Numbered from the stretch's first letter, positions 29,566-38,099 are shown. The stretch is DNA of 64,000 nt from an uncultured Alphaproteobacteria bacterium (GCA_902621855.1 CACNNQ010000001.1:124001-188000), one strand, 5' to 3'. Translations and numbers: made by a program. The notes: generated from the letters alone by a model not told the origin.

Positions 29566-32311
29566 AGAGATAACAAAGTTTTATTTAGACGAAAAGTTAG
29601 TTGAAGCAAATGCTGATGAAACTATTTGGCAAGTTGCAAATAGACTTGGAACAGAAATACCACATCTATGTTATTCTGATAAACCTGGCTATAGAGCAGA
29701 TGGAAATTGTAGAGCATGTATGGTTGAAATTGAGGGAGAACGTGTATTGGCAGCATCATGTATTAGAAAGCCAACTGATAGTATGAAAGTAAAAACTTCT
29801 TCAGAAAAGGCTAAAAAATCTAGAGAGTTGGTTTTTGAATTACTTCTAGCAGACCAGCCAAAAAAAGAAATTGCTCATGATAATAATTCAGACTTTTGGA
29901 AATGGATGGATAAAGTTGAAGTTAAGGAAAGTAGATTTCCAAAAAAAACTCCATGTCAGGCAGACGTTTCTCATCCTAGTATGGCTGTAAATCTAGATGC
30001 ATGCATCCAATGTAATCTTTGTGTAAGAGCATGTAGAGAAGTTCAGGTCAACGATGTAATTGGAATGGCATATCGAGGAGAAAATTCTAAAATTGTATTC
30101 GATTTTGATGATCCAATGGGTGATAGCACATGTGTGGCATGTGGTGAATGTGTACAAGCTTGTCCTACTGGAGCATTAATGCCAGCATCTATTGTAGATA
30201 AAGACGGCATTGGACATAGTAATGTTGATAAAAAAATTGATAGCGTTTGTCCTTATTGCGGAGTGGGTTGTCAGATAGAATACAATGTAAAAGATAACAA
30301 TATTAAATACGTGAATGGTGTTGATGGTCCCGCAAACAAGAATAGATTATGTGTAAAAGGAAGGTTTGGTTTTGATTATGTAAATAATCCAGAAAGACTT
30401 ACTAAGCCATTGATTAGAATTAAAGACAAAGCAAAAGATTTACATCCAAACATTAATTTTTCAAATATTCATGAATATTTTAGAGAAGCATCTTGGGATG
30501 AAGCATTAGATTATGCAGCACGAGGATTTTTAAAACTTAAAAAACAAAGAAATGGTAAAAGTAATCTTGCGGGATTTGGATCAGCTAAATGTTCAAATGA
30601 AGAAGCATATTTATTTCAAAAATTAATACGAACTGGTTTTAATACTAATAATGTTGATCATTGTACGAGGCTTTGTCACGCGTCATCTGTAGCTGCTTTA
30701 TTAGAAACTATTGGTTCAGGAGCTGTTACTGCTCCGTTCTATGAAGTTGAACATTCTGATGTCATAATCGTTATCGGTGCTAATCCGACTGAAAACCATC
30801 CAGTAGCAGCAACTTTTTTTAAAAATGCTGCAAAAAAAGGTTCCAAATTAATTGTTATGGATCCTAGAGGTCATTCTTTAAAAAAACATGCAACTCATAT
30901 GTTACAATTTAAACCAGGATCTGATGTTGCTCTCTTAAATTCAATAATGAATGTTATTGTTGAAGAAAATTTATTTAATTCTCAATACATTAAAAAACAA
31001 ACTGAGGGATTTGATAAATTAAGAAAACATTTAATGAATTATTCACCTGATATAATGGAAAACGAAACAGGTATTGATCCAGAATTAATAAGAGAAATAG
31101 CACGCTTATATGCCAGTACGAATAAAGGAATTATTTTTTGGGGGATGGGCATTTCTCAACATACACATGGTACCGACAATGCTAGATGTTTAATTTCTCT
31201 AGCCTTAATGACAGGTAACGTTGGAAAAAGAGGATCTGGTTTACATCCTTTAAGGGGACAAAATAATGTTCAAGGAGCGTCTGATGCCGGCCTTATACCA
31301 ATGATGTACCCTGATTACCAATTAGTTGACAAAGATAATAATAAAGATTTTTTTGAAAAACTTTGGAAGACTCCCTTAGATGATAAAAAAGGTCTAACCG
31401 TTGTCGAAATTATGGACTCTATTCATGAGAATATAATTAAAGGTATGTATATACTTGGTGAAAATCCAGCTATGTCCGACCCTGATCTTAATCATGCAAG
31501 AGAAGCTCTACAAATGTTAGAGCATTTAGTAGTTCAAGATATTTTTTTAACTGAAACAGCAACATATGCGGATGTTATTTTCCCAGCTTCAGCATGGCCT
31601 GAAAAAAATGGAACAGTTACTAATACTAATAGACAAGTACAGATGGGAAGAAAAGCTTTAGACTCTCCAGGTCAAGCGAAAGAAGATTGGTGGATAACGA
31701 ACGAACTTGGAAAAAAAATGGGTTTAAATTGGAAATATAAACATCCCAAGGAAATTTATGAAGAAATGTCATTAACAATGCCTTCATTAAACAATATATC
31801 TTGGGAAAGATTGGAAAATGAAAACTCTGTAACTTATCCAAGTAAATCTCCAACTACACCAGGGGATGAAATTGTTTTTGGTGATAAATTTCCAAATGAA
31901 AATGGTAAAGGTAAATTTGTTCCAGCTAGTGTTACTGCACCAGATGAAGTACCTGATAAAGAATTTGCGATGATACTAACCACAGGAAGGCAATTAGAGC
32001 ATTGGCATACAGGAGCCATGACAAGAAAGGCATCGAATTTAGATGCCATTGAACCAGAACCTTCGGTTTCAATATCACCTAAAGACATAATTAAAAATAA
32101 TATGAAAGCTGGTGATAAAATAAAAGTCACAACTAGAAGAGGCTCAATAGATATCAGAGTAAGGCAAGATAGGGCCATTCCTGATGGAGTCATATTTATT
32201 CCATTTTGTTATAATGAGTCTGCTGCTAATCTTTTAACTAATCCAGCTTTAGATCCATATGGAAAAATTCCTGAATTTAAATATTGTGCAGCAAAAATTG
32301 AGAAGTTATAA
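29558..32311 (+). CDS. fdsA: NAD-dependent formate dehydrogenase catalytic subunit FdsA
   Basis: The 917-residue enzyme starts with a [2Fe-2S] ferredoxin domain (Cys38, 51, 54, 68). Two [4Fe-4S] ferredoxin motifs follow (149-159 and 192-202), then the [4Fe-4S] motif of the catalytic domain (CPYCGVGC, 231-238, plus Cys265). The molybdenum ligand region is DHCTRLCHASS, with Cys374-His375 equivalent to the Cys-His pair of R. capsulatus FdsA. The site is cysteine, not selenocysteine. It oxidises formate to CO2 in the cytoplasm. The typical fdsD gene is not seen downstream. Confidence 0.95.
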   Translation: MTKEITKFYLDEKLVEANADETIWQVANRLGTEIPHLCYSDKPGYRADGNCRACMVEIEGERVLAASCIRKPTDSMKVKTSSEKAKKSRELVFELLLADQPKKEIAHDNNSDFWKWMDKVEVKESRFPKKTPCQADVSHPSMAVNLDACIQCNLCVRACREVQVNDVIGMAYRGENSKIVFDFDDPMGDSTCVACGECVQACPTGALMPASIVDKDGIGHSNVDKKIDSVCPYCGVGCQIEYNVKDNNIKYVNGVDGPANKNRLCVKGRFGFDYVNNPERLTKPLIRIKDKAKDLHPNINFSNIHEYFREASWDEALDYAARGFLKLKKQRNGKSNLAGFGSAKCSNEEAYLFQKLIRTGFNTNNVDHCTRLCHASSVAALLETIGSGAVTAPFYEVEHSDVIIVIGANPTENHPVAATFFKNAAKKGSKLIVMDPRGHSLKKHATHMLQFKPGSDVALLNSIMNVIVEENLFNSQYIKKQTEGFDKLRKHLMNYSPDIMENETGIDPELIREIARLYASTNKGIIFWGMGISQHTHGTDNARCLISLALMTGNVGKRGSGLHPLRGQNNVQGASDAGLIPMMYPDYQLVDKDNNKDFFEKLWKTPLDDKKGLTVVEIMDSIHENIIKGMYILGENPAMSDPDLNHAREALQMLEHLVVQDIFLTETATYADVIFPASAWPEKNGTVTNTNRQVQMGRKALDSPGQAKEDWWITNELGKKMGLNWKYKHPKEIYEEMSLTMPSLNNISWERLENENSVTYPSKSPTTPGDEIVFGDKFPNENGKGKFVPASVTAPDEVPDKEFAMILTTGRQLEHWHTGAMTRKASNLDAIEPEPSVSISPKDIIKNNMKAGDKIKVTTRRGSIDIRVRQDRAIPDGVIFIPFCYNESAANLLTNPALDPYGKIPEFKYCAAKIEKL

Positions 32312-32318
32312 ATATTTT

Positions 32319-32441
32319 ATGATAAAAAAAACATTAATAATTTTATTTCTTGTATTTAGTCCAATCACAGCATGCTCTACATTAAGTGAATTAAACGAAA
32401 GAGTAAAAGGTGATGGGGTTCCTTATATTCCTGGAATTTAA
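32319..32441 (+). CDS. very small lipoprotein (40 aa)
   Basis: A 40-codon gene 7 nt after fdsA. It has a basic start (MIKK), a hydrophobic core and a lipobox SPITAC with Cys19, then only ~22 mature residues ending in VPYIPGI. The lipobox and signal peptide are clear, so it is probably a genuine lipoprotein. I do not recognise its family or function. Being directly after fdsA it may share that transcript. A longer in-frame extension upstream lies inside fdsA and is unlikely. Confidence 0.6.
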   Translation: MIKKTLIILFLVFSPITACSTLSELNERVKGDGVPYIPGI

Positions 32442-32452
32442 TTTATAAAATT

Positions 32453-32479
32453 CTTGTCGAATTTATATTTTAATATAAA
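32453..32479 (+). promoter_or_regulatory. possible promoter of tRNA-Thr
   Basis: CTTGTC at 32453-32458 (one mismatch to the alphaproteobacterial CTTGAC) and TATAAA at 32474-32479 with a 15-nt spacer. The -10 is 13 nt before the tRNA-Thr 5' end, a normal distance. The spacer is short, so this is tentative. Confidence 0.35.
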
Positions 32480-32491
32480 TGCAAAATTTAT

Positions 32492-32567
<76 letters not shown>

Positions 32568-32579
32568 CCCTAATAACAT

Positions 32580-33341
32580 TTAAGTTGAGTAAAACTGATA
32601 TAAAACAATCGATGTTGCATTAGAGACATTCAAACTATCAATTTCAAATTTTAAATTGCTTTTCATGTTTATGTTCATTATTTCATCGCATTCCTTTTTT
32701 ACTAATTCTCTAATGCCTTTTCCTTCAGAACCAAAAACTAATACTGATTTTTGTGAAAAAATTAATTTTGAGTTTTTATTTTTCGAAGTGTCAAAGCCAT
32801 AAATCCAATAATTATTTTTTTTAAGAAAAGAAATAGTCCTTCTTATATTTGTCACTCTAATATAATTTACAATTTCTGCAGCACCAGAAGCTGATTTATA
32901 AAGCGATGATGTCAATTCTGGTGAATTATCTTTTCCAACAATAATTCCTGCACAATCAAATAATGCACATGATCTCATTATTGAGCCAATATTTTGAGGA
33001 TCAGTTACTTGATCTAAAATTAATATTACTGATTTTGCTTTCTTACTTTCTGTTTTTACAAATTCTTCTAAACTTGGCCTTACAAAATCTTTTGTTTTTA
33101 GAACTACTCCCTGTGTTGTGTTCTCATTTCCAAATCTGGTTATAAATTCATTTTGAGGAAGAATTGTAATTTTTTGTATTTTAGATTCATATTTTTTGGC
33201 TAATTTAATCTGATTTTTACTAATTATGAGCTCAATATGCCCTCTTTTATCATTTTGGAGAGCTGCTCTAACAGAATGTTGACCAAAAATTGTATGAATT
33301 CCTTGGTTTTTATTAGTTTTATTATTTCTAAACTTACTCAT
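32580..33341 (-). CDS. rlmB: 23S rRNA (guanosine-2'-O-)-methyltransferase RlmB / TrmH family
   Basis: The 253-residue SPOUT-fold methyltransferase starts with GIHTIFGQHSVRAAL (substrate-binding N-terminal domain). It has ILILDQVTDPQNIGSIMRSCALF, then VLVFGSEGKGIREL and MNSLNVS-type motif (KFEIDSLNVSNATSIVLY), the SAM-binding trefoil knot. RlmB methylates G2251 of 23S rRNA in E. coli. It is oriented against the flanking tRNA genes and ends 12 nt from tRNA-Thr. Confidence 0.92.
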   Translation of the reverse strand: MSKFRNNKTNKNQGIHTIFGQHSVRAALQNDKRGHIELIISKNQIKLAKKYESKIQKITILPQNEFITRFGNENTTQGVVLKTKDFVRPSLEEFVKTESKKAKSVILILDQVTDPQNIGSIMRSCALFDCAGIIVGKDNSPELTSSLYKSASGAAEIVNYIRVTNIRRTISFLKKNNYWIYGFDTSKNKNSKLIFSQKSVLVFGSEGKGIRELVKKECDEIMNINMKSNLKFEIDSLNVSNATSIVLYQFYST

Positions 33342-33466
33342 TATTCAATATCACAGATTTGTGTAATTAATACAATCTAGATATGTACAAAATAGCATTT
33401 TTTGTCTAAAAGGCCGTTGCTTTTACGAGTATACGTATTTTGCAAAGGTGAAGTTGCTGTTTTAGA

Positions 33467-33493
33467 TTGACATATATACTAATTTATTAGTAT
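33467..33493 (+). promoter_or_regulatory. promoter upstream of tRNA-Tyr / tRNA-Gly / tuf
   Basis: A perfect TTGACA (33467-33472) is followed by TAGTAT (33488-33493, spacer 15) or TATTGG (33491-33496, spacer 18). The tRNA-Tyr 5' end is at 33512, the expected distance. The perfect -35 makes this the best candidate for driving the tRNA-tuf transcript. The rest of the 170-nt gap after rlmB shows no gene. Confidence 0.55.
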
Positions 33494-33511
33494 TGGCCAA
33501 TTTCTCCAAAT

Positions 33512-33597
33512 GGAGGGGTGGTCGAGTGGTTAAAGGCAGCGGACTGTAAATCCGCCCGCGTGAGCGTACGTAGGTTCGAATCCTACCCCCTCCACCA
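33512..33597 (+). tRNA. tRNA-Tyr (anticodon GTA)
   Basis: 86 bases including encoded CCA. Acceptor GGAGGGG/CCCCTCC, anticodon stem GCGGA/TCCGC with loop CTGTAAA (GTA), a long variable arm (CCGCGTGAGCGTACG region, class II) and T stem GTAGG/CCTAC. The long variable arm and GTA anticodon fix the identity. Confidence 0.97.
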
Positions 33598-33656
33598 AAA
33601 TGGAGGTATAAGGATAAAAGCAAAAAAGTTGAGTGTGTGAAGCAGTCAGTTTAGTT

Positions 33657-33730
33657 GCGGGTGTAGCTTAGTGGTAAAGCTCCAGCCTTCCAAGCTGGCT
33701 ACGAGGGTTCGATTCCCTTCACCCGCTCCA
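33657..33730 (+). tRNA. tRNA-Gly (anticodon TCC)
   Basis: 74 bases including encoded CCA. Acceptor GCGGGTG/CACCCGC, D stem GCTT/AAGC, anticodon stem CCAGC/GCTGG with loop CTTCCAA (TCC), and T stem GAGGG/CCCTT. It lies 59 nt after tRNA-Tyr and 29 nt before tuf, as in the E. coli tyrU-glyT-thrT-tufB transcript. Confidence 0.97.
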
Positions 33731-33759
33731 TAACAAAAATATTTATTGGGGTAAATAAA

Positions 33760-34950
33760 ATGGCAAAAGCAAAATTCGAAAGAAACAAACCACATTGCAA
33801 CATTGGTACTGTTGGACACGTGGATCATGGAAAAACTACATTAACTGCAGCTATAACAAAAGTTCTAGCTGAATCAGGAGGAGCAGAATTTACTGCTTAC
33901 GATCAAATTGATAAAGCACCTGAAGAAAAAGAACGTGGTATCACAATTTCAACAGCACATGTTGAATATGAAACGGACAACAGACATTATGCGCACGTCG
34001 ACTGTCCTGGCCACGCAGACTATGTAAAAAATATGATTACTGGTGCGGCACAAATGGACGGTGCAATACTTGTTGTTAATGCGGCAGATGGACCAATGCC
34101 TCAAACAAGAGAACATATTCTCTTGGCTAGACAGGTAGGAGTTCCTGCGCTTGTAGTTTATATGAACAAAGTAGATCAAGTTGACGATAAAGAGCTTATT
34201 GACTTAGTTGAAATGGAAGTAAGAGAATTATTATCTTCCTATGAATTTCCTGGTGATACTACCCCAATCATCAAAGGTTCTGCTCTTGCTGCCGTTGAAG
34301 GTAGAGACGACGAAATTGGAAAAAACTCAATTATGGAATTAATGAAAGCTGTTGATGAGCATATACCACAACCAGACAGACCTAAAGATAAACCTTTCTT
34401 GATGCCAGTTGAGGATGTGTTCTCAATATCAGGTAGAGGTACTGTTGTTACAGGTCGTATTGAACAAGGTATCATAAAAGTTGGAGAGGAAATTGAAATT
34501 CTTGGAATTAGAGAAGCCCAAAAAACAACATGTACTGGAGTTGAAATGTTTAGAAAACTTTTGGACTCAGGTGAAGCTGGTGACAATGTTGGTGTGCTTT
34601 TAAGAGGTACAAAAAGAGAAGAGGTTGAAAGAGGCCAAGTTCTTGCTGTACCAGGATCTATTAAACCTCACACTAAATTTAAAGCCGAGGCATATGTTCT
34701 CAAAAAAGAGGAGGGAGGAAGACATACGCCTTTTTTCTCAAACTATAGACCTCAGTTTTACTTTAGAACAACTGATGTAACTGGAACCATTAAACTACCA
34801 GAGGGAACTGAAATGGTAATGCCAGGAGATAATATCACAATGGAAGTTACCCTTCTTTCACCCATTGCTATGGACAAAGGATTAAAATTTGCAATTAGAG
34901 AAGGTGGTAGAACAGTCGGTGCTGGAGTTGTTGCTGAAATTATTGAATAG
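33760..34950 (+). CDS. tuf: elongation factor Tu
   Basis: The 396-residue GTPase has [15 protein letters not shown] (G1), the effector loop with [14 protein letters not shown] (G3), MNKVDQVDD (G4) and SALAAVEG (G5). Domain 2/3 sequences follow to the usual end [14 protein letters not shown]. It delivers aminoacyl-tRNA to the ribosome. It sits in a tRNA-linked transcription unit. No second tuf follows fusA in this window, so this may be the only copy. Confidence 0.99.
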   Translation: MAKAKFERNKPHCNIGTVGHVDHGKTTLTAAITKVLAESGGAEFTAYDQIDKAPEEKERGITISTAHVEYETDNRHYAHVDCPGHADYVKNMITGAAQMDGAILVVNAADGPMPQTREHILLARQVGVPALVVYMNKVDQVDDKELIDLVEMEVRELLSSYEFPGDTTPIIKGSALAAVEGRDDEIGKNSIMELMKAVDEHIPQPDRPKDKPFLMPVEDVFSISGRGTVVTGRIEQGIIKVGEEIEILGIREAQKTTCTGVEMFRKLLDSGEAGDNVGVLLRGTKREEVERGQVLAVPGSIKPHTKFKAEAYVLKKEEGGRHTPFFSNYRPQFYFRTTDVTGTIKLPEGTEMVMPGDNITMEVTLLSPIAMDKGLKFAIREGGRTVGAGVVAEIIE

Positions 34951-34987
34951 TTTTAGAGACCTCTCTATTAGTTGACTACTTACTTAT

Positions 34988-35063
34988 AGGAGTGTAGCTC
35001 AACTGGTAGAGCACCGGTCTCCAAAACCGGGGGCTGCGGGTTCAAGTCCTGCCACTCCTGCCA
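34988..35063 (+). tRNA. tRNA-Trp (anticodon CCA)
   Basis: 76 bases including encoded CCA. Acceptor AGGAGTG/CACTCCT, D stem GCTC/GAGC, anticodon stem CCGGT/ACCGG with loop CTCCAAA (CCA), T stem GCGGG/CCTGC. It lies between tuf and secE, a widely conserved location for tRNA-Trp in Proteobacteria. Confidence 0.97.
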
Positions 35064-35080
35064 ATTATGAGAAATGAAAT

Positions 35081-35296
35081 ATGAATATTGAAAAGAAAAA
35101 AACATCTCCTGCACTTTTCGTAAGACAAGTGAGACAAGAGATGCAAAAAATTACATGGGCACAAAGAAGAGACGTATTTATTTCTTCAGCAATTGTAATT
35201 CTTCTAATAATTTTGTTTTCATTATTTTTTCTTTTGACAGATCAAATTTGGTCTTTTTCAATAAAACAAATTATAAAAATTGGATCAGGTATATAA
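35081..35296 (+). CDS. secE: preprotein translocase subunit SecE
   Basis: The 71-residue protein has the SecE core VRQEMQKITWAQRRDVFISSAIVI followed by a single membrane helix (about residues 36-62). It stabilises the SecY channel. It belongs to the short, single-helix form usual outside gammaproteobacteria. It ends one base before the nusG ATG at 35298. Confidence 0.95.
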   Translation: MNIEKKKTSPALFVRQVRQEMQKITWAQRRDVFISSAIVILLIILFSLFFLLTDQIWSFSIKQIIKIGSGI

Positions 35297-35297
35297 T

Positions 35298-35831
35298 ATG
35301 TCAAATACAAGATGGTACGTACTCCATGCTTATTCAGGTTATGAAAAAAAAGTAGCTGATAGCATAATTGATCAAGCTAATAAATTAGGTATTAAGGATC
35401 AAATCGAAGATATTTCAGTACCAACTCAGAACATAGTTGAAGTCAAAAGAGGTGTAAGAGTAAATACAGAAAGAAAAATTTTTCCTGGTTATATTCTTAT
35501 TAAAATGAATTTAAATGATGATACCTGGCATATTATTAAAACAACACCTAAGTTAAGCGGTTTTTTAGGAAATAAAGGTAAGCCAATACCAATTAGCAAT
35601 GCTGAAGCAAAAAGAATATCGGAACAAGTAATAGATGGTGTAGAGAAAACAAGACCAGCAATAATGTACGATGTTGGTGAACAAGTTAAGGTTATAGATG
35701 GTCCTTTTGCTTCATTTAATGGTGAAATAGAGGAAATCGATGAAGAAAAAGCTAGACTTAGAGTTGCTGTTTCAATATTTGGTAGATCAACTCCAGTTGA
35801 TTTAGAGTATTCCCAAGTCGAGAAAGTATAA
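35298..35831 (+). CDS. nusG: transcription elongation/termination factor NusG
   Basis: The ~177-residue protein has the NGN domain (RWYVLHAYSGYEKKVADSI at the start, FPGYILIKM) and a C-terminal KOW motif (VIDGPFASFNGEIEEID). It binds RNA polymerase and links to Rho or ribosomes. I use ATG 35298 (MSNTRWYVL); a TTG six codons earlier overlaps the secE end. Confidence 0.97.
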   Translation: MSNTRWYVLHAYSGYEKKVADSIIDQANKLGIKDQIEDISVPTQNIVEVKRGVRVNTERKIFPGYILIKMNLNDDTWHIIKTTPKLSGFLGNKGKPIPISNAEAKRISEQVIDGVEKTRPAIMYDVGEQVKVIDGPFASFNGEIEEIDEEKARLRVAVSIFGRSTPVDLEYSQVEKV

Positions 35832-35834
35832 ATT

Positions 35835-36263
35835 ATGGCTAAAGAAATATTAGGTTTAATAAAACTTCAGATACCTGCTGGTGGAGCAAATCCATCACCT
35901 CCTGTAGGTCCTGCACTTGGTCAAAGAGGGTTAAATATTATGGATTTCTGTAAAGCTTTTAATGATAAAACTAAGAATTTAGAAAAAGGTGCACCAATAC
36001 CTGTAATTATAACTGCCTATAAAGATAGGAGTTTTGATTTTATTACTAAATTACCGCCAGTAAGTTATTATCTCAAAAAAGCTGCTAAGATTAAAAAGGG
36101 TAATTCAACTCCAGGTAGAACTTTAGTCGGAAAAGTATCAATGGCTGATATCGAAAAAATAGCTCAAGAAAAAATGGATGATTTAAATGCCATTGATATT
36201 AAAGGTGCAGTAAATATGGTTAAGGGTTCGGCTGTCTCAATGGGTATGGAGGTAATAAATTAA
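35835..36263 (+). CDS. rplK: 50S ribosomal protein L11
   Basis: The 142-residue protein has [33 protein letters not shown] and the 23S-binding C-terminal domain ending [16 protein letters not shown]. It forms the GTPase-associated stalk base. Its stop shares a base with the ATG of rplA. Confidence 0.98.
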   Translation: MAKEILGLIKLQIPAGGANPSPPVGPALGQRGLNIMDFCKAFNDKTKNLEKGAPIPVIITAYKDRSFDFITKLPPVSYYLKKAAKIKKGNSTPGRTLVGKVSMADIEKIAQEKMDDLNAIDIKGAVNMVKGSAVSMGMEVIN

Positions 36264-36955
36264 TGAAACTTTCAAAGAATAGAAAAAATTCTATACAAGA
36301 TTTAGATCTAGATAAATTATATGATCCTATTGATGCAATAAAAATTTTAAAATCTAAATCTTATGTAAAATTTGATGAAACTGTCGACGTCTCCATTAAT
36401 TTAAATATTGATCCTAATAAAACTGATCAAAATATCAAAGGCGTGCTCAATTTACCCAAAGGAACAGGAAAAAAAACTATAGTGGCAGTTGTCACTTCTG
36501 AAAATAACTTTGATGATGCGAAAAAAAATGATGCTGATTTAGTCGGTGGTAAAGAACTTATTGATGAAATTGCAAAAAATAACAAAATCAATTTTGACAT
36601 TTTAATAGCTTCACCTGACATGATGCCCGCTTTGGGTAAAATAGCTAAGATTTTAGGACCAAAAGGTCTAATGCCAAACCCTAAACTTGGTACTGTAACA
36701 TCTGATATTGGTAAAGCGGTAAACAACTCTAAAACAGGTCAAATTAAATTTAAAAATGAAAAATCAGGTATTATTCACGCTGGAATTGGTAAACTAAGTT
36801 TTAATGAGGAAGATATTTTAACTAACCTCAAAACTTTTTACTCTTTTATTACAAAGAATAAACCAGATGCTGTTAAAGGTGCATTTATAAAAAAAGTTTC
36901 CATAGCTTCAACTATGGGTGTTGGACTAAAAATTAACCATGCAAGCTTGCGTTAA
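36263..36955 (+). CDS. rplA: 50S ribosomal protein L1
   Basis: The 230-residue L1 has KFDETVDVSINLNIDP, LPKGTGKK, LGPKGLMPNPKLGTVT and the C-terminal SIASTMGVGLKI. It forms the mobile L1 stalk and commonly represses its own operon. It is followed by a 181-nt leader before rplJ. Confidence 0.98.
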   Translation: MKLSKNRKNSIQDLDLDKLYDPIDAIKILKSKSYVKFDETVDVSINLNIDPNKTDQNIKGVLNLPKGTGKKTIVAVVTSENNFDDAKKNDADLVGGKELIDEIAKNNKINFDILIASPDMMPALGKIAKILGPKGLMPNPKLGTVTSDIGKAVNNSKTGQIKFKNEKSGIIHAGIGKLSFNEEDILTNLKTFYSFITKNKPDAVKGAFIKKVSIASTMGVGLKINHASLR

Positions 36956-36965
36956 TTGTTCAACA

Positions 36966-36982
36966 GATGGTTAACAACCATC
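36966..36982 (+). promoter_or_regulatory. small hairpin after rplA
   Basis: GATGGTT and AACCATC form a perfect 7-bp stem with a 3-nt loop, 10 nt after the rplA stop. No T-tract follows. It may be an RNA-processing or pausing structure at the start of the rplJ leader. Confidence 0.4.
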
Positions 36983-37061
36983 ACCTGTCAAAGACTGCAG
37001 GAGCTTTAAGCTTAATTTCCTGCATAGACTGAAGTAAGTCAAAGATTTACTTCTTGACAGG
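36983..37061 (+). promoter_or_regulatory. L10 (rplJ) leader-type autoregulatory RNA
   Basis: Within the rplA-rplJ gap, CCTGTCAA near 36984 pairs with TTGACAGG at 37054-37061 to close a large domain. Inside it lie GCAGGA/TCCTGC arms near 36998 and 37019, and GAAGTAAG...TTTACTTC near 37031-37053. A closing stem with internal helices and an AGACTGAAG bulge is the known arrangement of the L10(L12) binding leader upstream of rplJL. The structure is by eye, not by a covariance model. Confidence 0.65.
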
Positions 37062-37100
37062 CTTAAAGTTAGTTTGATGAGCAAATTAACTTTAGCTAAC

Positions 37101-37119
37101 ATTAGATTTTAAATCTAAT
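37101..37119 (+). promoter_or_regulatory. 9-bp palindrome before rplJ
   Basis: ATTAGATTT and AAATCTAAT are perfect inverted repeats around one T, 17 nt upstream of the rplJ GTG start. A preceding AAAGTTAGTTTG/CAAATTAACTTT hairpin spans 37065-37093. These may be the switchable stems of the rplJ leader, regulating access to the ribosome binding site GAGG. Confidence 0.45.
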
Positions 37120-37136
37120 AATAAACCGAGGTTGAC

Positions 37137-37658
37137 GTGAAACGTTCTGAAAAAAAAGATTTTGTCTCAAAACTCAAAGATGAAATCTCAAATTCCTCCT
37201 CTATAATAGTTGCAGAATATTCTGGATTGACTGTTGCAGAGTCTGAAAATTTGAGAAAGGAAATGAGAGTAAATGGGGCAAAATTTAAAGTAACTAAGAA
37301 CAGACTCACTAAACTTGCTATTGCCGACACTCAATTTAAAGAAATTGCAAATTTGTTTAAAGGACCAACCGCAATTGCTTATTCAGCTGATCCAGTTGCT
37401 CCAGCAAAAGTTGCAGTAGGTTTTGAAAAAAAATTTGAAAACTTTAATATTATCGGCGGAGGTTATAATGGTGAAAAAATTGATAAAAATAAAATTGATT
37501 TTTTAGCAAAACTTCCGTCTATAGATGAGTTACGTGCCAAACTTATTGGTCTGATTTCAGCTCCAGCTCAAAAGATAGTTTCAGTAACTATTGAGCCAGG
37601 GGGACAAATTGCTAGACTTTTGAGTTCTAAGAGTAGCAATTCACAAGAGTCGAACTAG
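37137..37658 (+). CDS. rplJ: 50S ribosomal protein L10
   Basis: The 173-residue protein has SIIVAEYSGLTVAESENLRKEMR, GAKFKVTKNRL, KGPTAIAYS, and the C-terminal helix that binds L7/L12 dimers (SIDELRAKLIGLISAPAQKI). It starts with GTG behind GAGG. The leader upstream and the rplL gene 18 nt downstream show the conserved L10-L12 unit. Confidence 0.97.
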   Translation: MKRSEKKDFVSKLKDEISNSSSIIVAEYSGLTVAESENLRKEMRVNGAKFKVTKNRLTKLAIADTQFKEIANLFKGPTAIAYSADPVAPAKVAVGFEKKFENFNIIGGGYNGEKIDKNKIDFLAKLPSIDELRAKLIGLISAPAQKIVSVTIEPGGQIARLLSSKSSNSQESN

Positions 37659-37676
37659 GTAATAAGGAGTAATATA

Positions 37677-38051
37677 ATGGCTGATTTAAATAAAATTGTT
37701 GAAGATCTATCTTCTTTAACTGTTCTAGAGGCAGCTGAACTTAGCAAAATGCTTGAAGAAAAATGGGGAGTATCAGCAGCAGCACCTGTAGCTGTAGCAG
37801 CAGCACCTGCAGCTGGTGGAGACTCACCTGCTGAAGAAAAATCTGAATTTGATGTTGTGCTAGCAGAAGCTGGTTCAAATAAAATTGCAGTGATCAAAGA
37901 GGTTAGAACAATAACTGGTCTTGGCTTAAAAGAAGCAAAAGATCTAGTAGAAGGTGCTCCAAAACCTCTTAAACAAGGAGTTAAAAAAGAAGATGCCGAG
38001 GCTATGAAGAAATCTTTAGAAGCTGCTGGTGCTAAAGTTGAATTAAAATAA
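37677..38051 (+). CDS. rplL: 50S ribosomal protein L7/L12
   Basis: The 124-residue protein has an N-terminal dimerisation domain ([24 protein letters not shown]), an Ala-rich hinge (about residues 35-52) and the C-terminal factor-binding domain ([22 protein letters not shown]). It recruits elongation factors to the ribosome stalk. A clear ribosome binding site (AAGGAG) precedes it. A strong hairpin follows before rpoB. Confidence 0.98.
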   Translation: MADLNKIVEDLSSLTVLEAAELSKMLEEKWGVSAAAPVAVAAAPAAGGDSPAEEKSEFDVVLAEAGSNKIAVIKEVRTITGLGLKEAKDLVEGAPKPLKQGVKKEDAEAMKKSLEAAGAKVELK

Positions 38052-38056
38052 ATTTT

Positions 38057-38078
38057 AACCCCTTTATTTAAAGGGGTT
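38057..38078 (+). terminator. hairpin between rplL and rpoB (attenuator or processing site)
   Basis: AACCCCTTT and AAAGGGGTT form a perfect 9-bp stem with a 4-nt loop (ATTT). It starts 5 nt after the rplL stop and lies 21 nt before the rpoB ATG. It is followed by ATTTAAAAAAA rather than a T-run. This fits a partial terminator or an RNase III-type processing site, as at the E. coli rplL-rpoB junction. Confidence 0.6.
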
Positions 38079-38099
38079 ATTTAAAAAAAGGGAAATCGG

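Noticed and set aside
30662-30700. Possible selenocysteine codon in fdsA
   Set aside because: The active-site residue is a normal cysteine codon followed by His, and the frame has no in-frame TGA.
33646-33828. 60-codon open frame on the minus strand over tRNA-Gly and the tuf start
   Set aside because: It runs opposite a tRNA gene and the start of tuf, so it is an accidental open frame.
34972-34977. TTGACT upstream of tRNA-Trp as a promoter
   Set aside because: A matching -10 would fall inside the tRNA gene, so it cannot be a promoter for tRNA-Trp.
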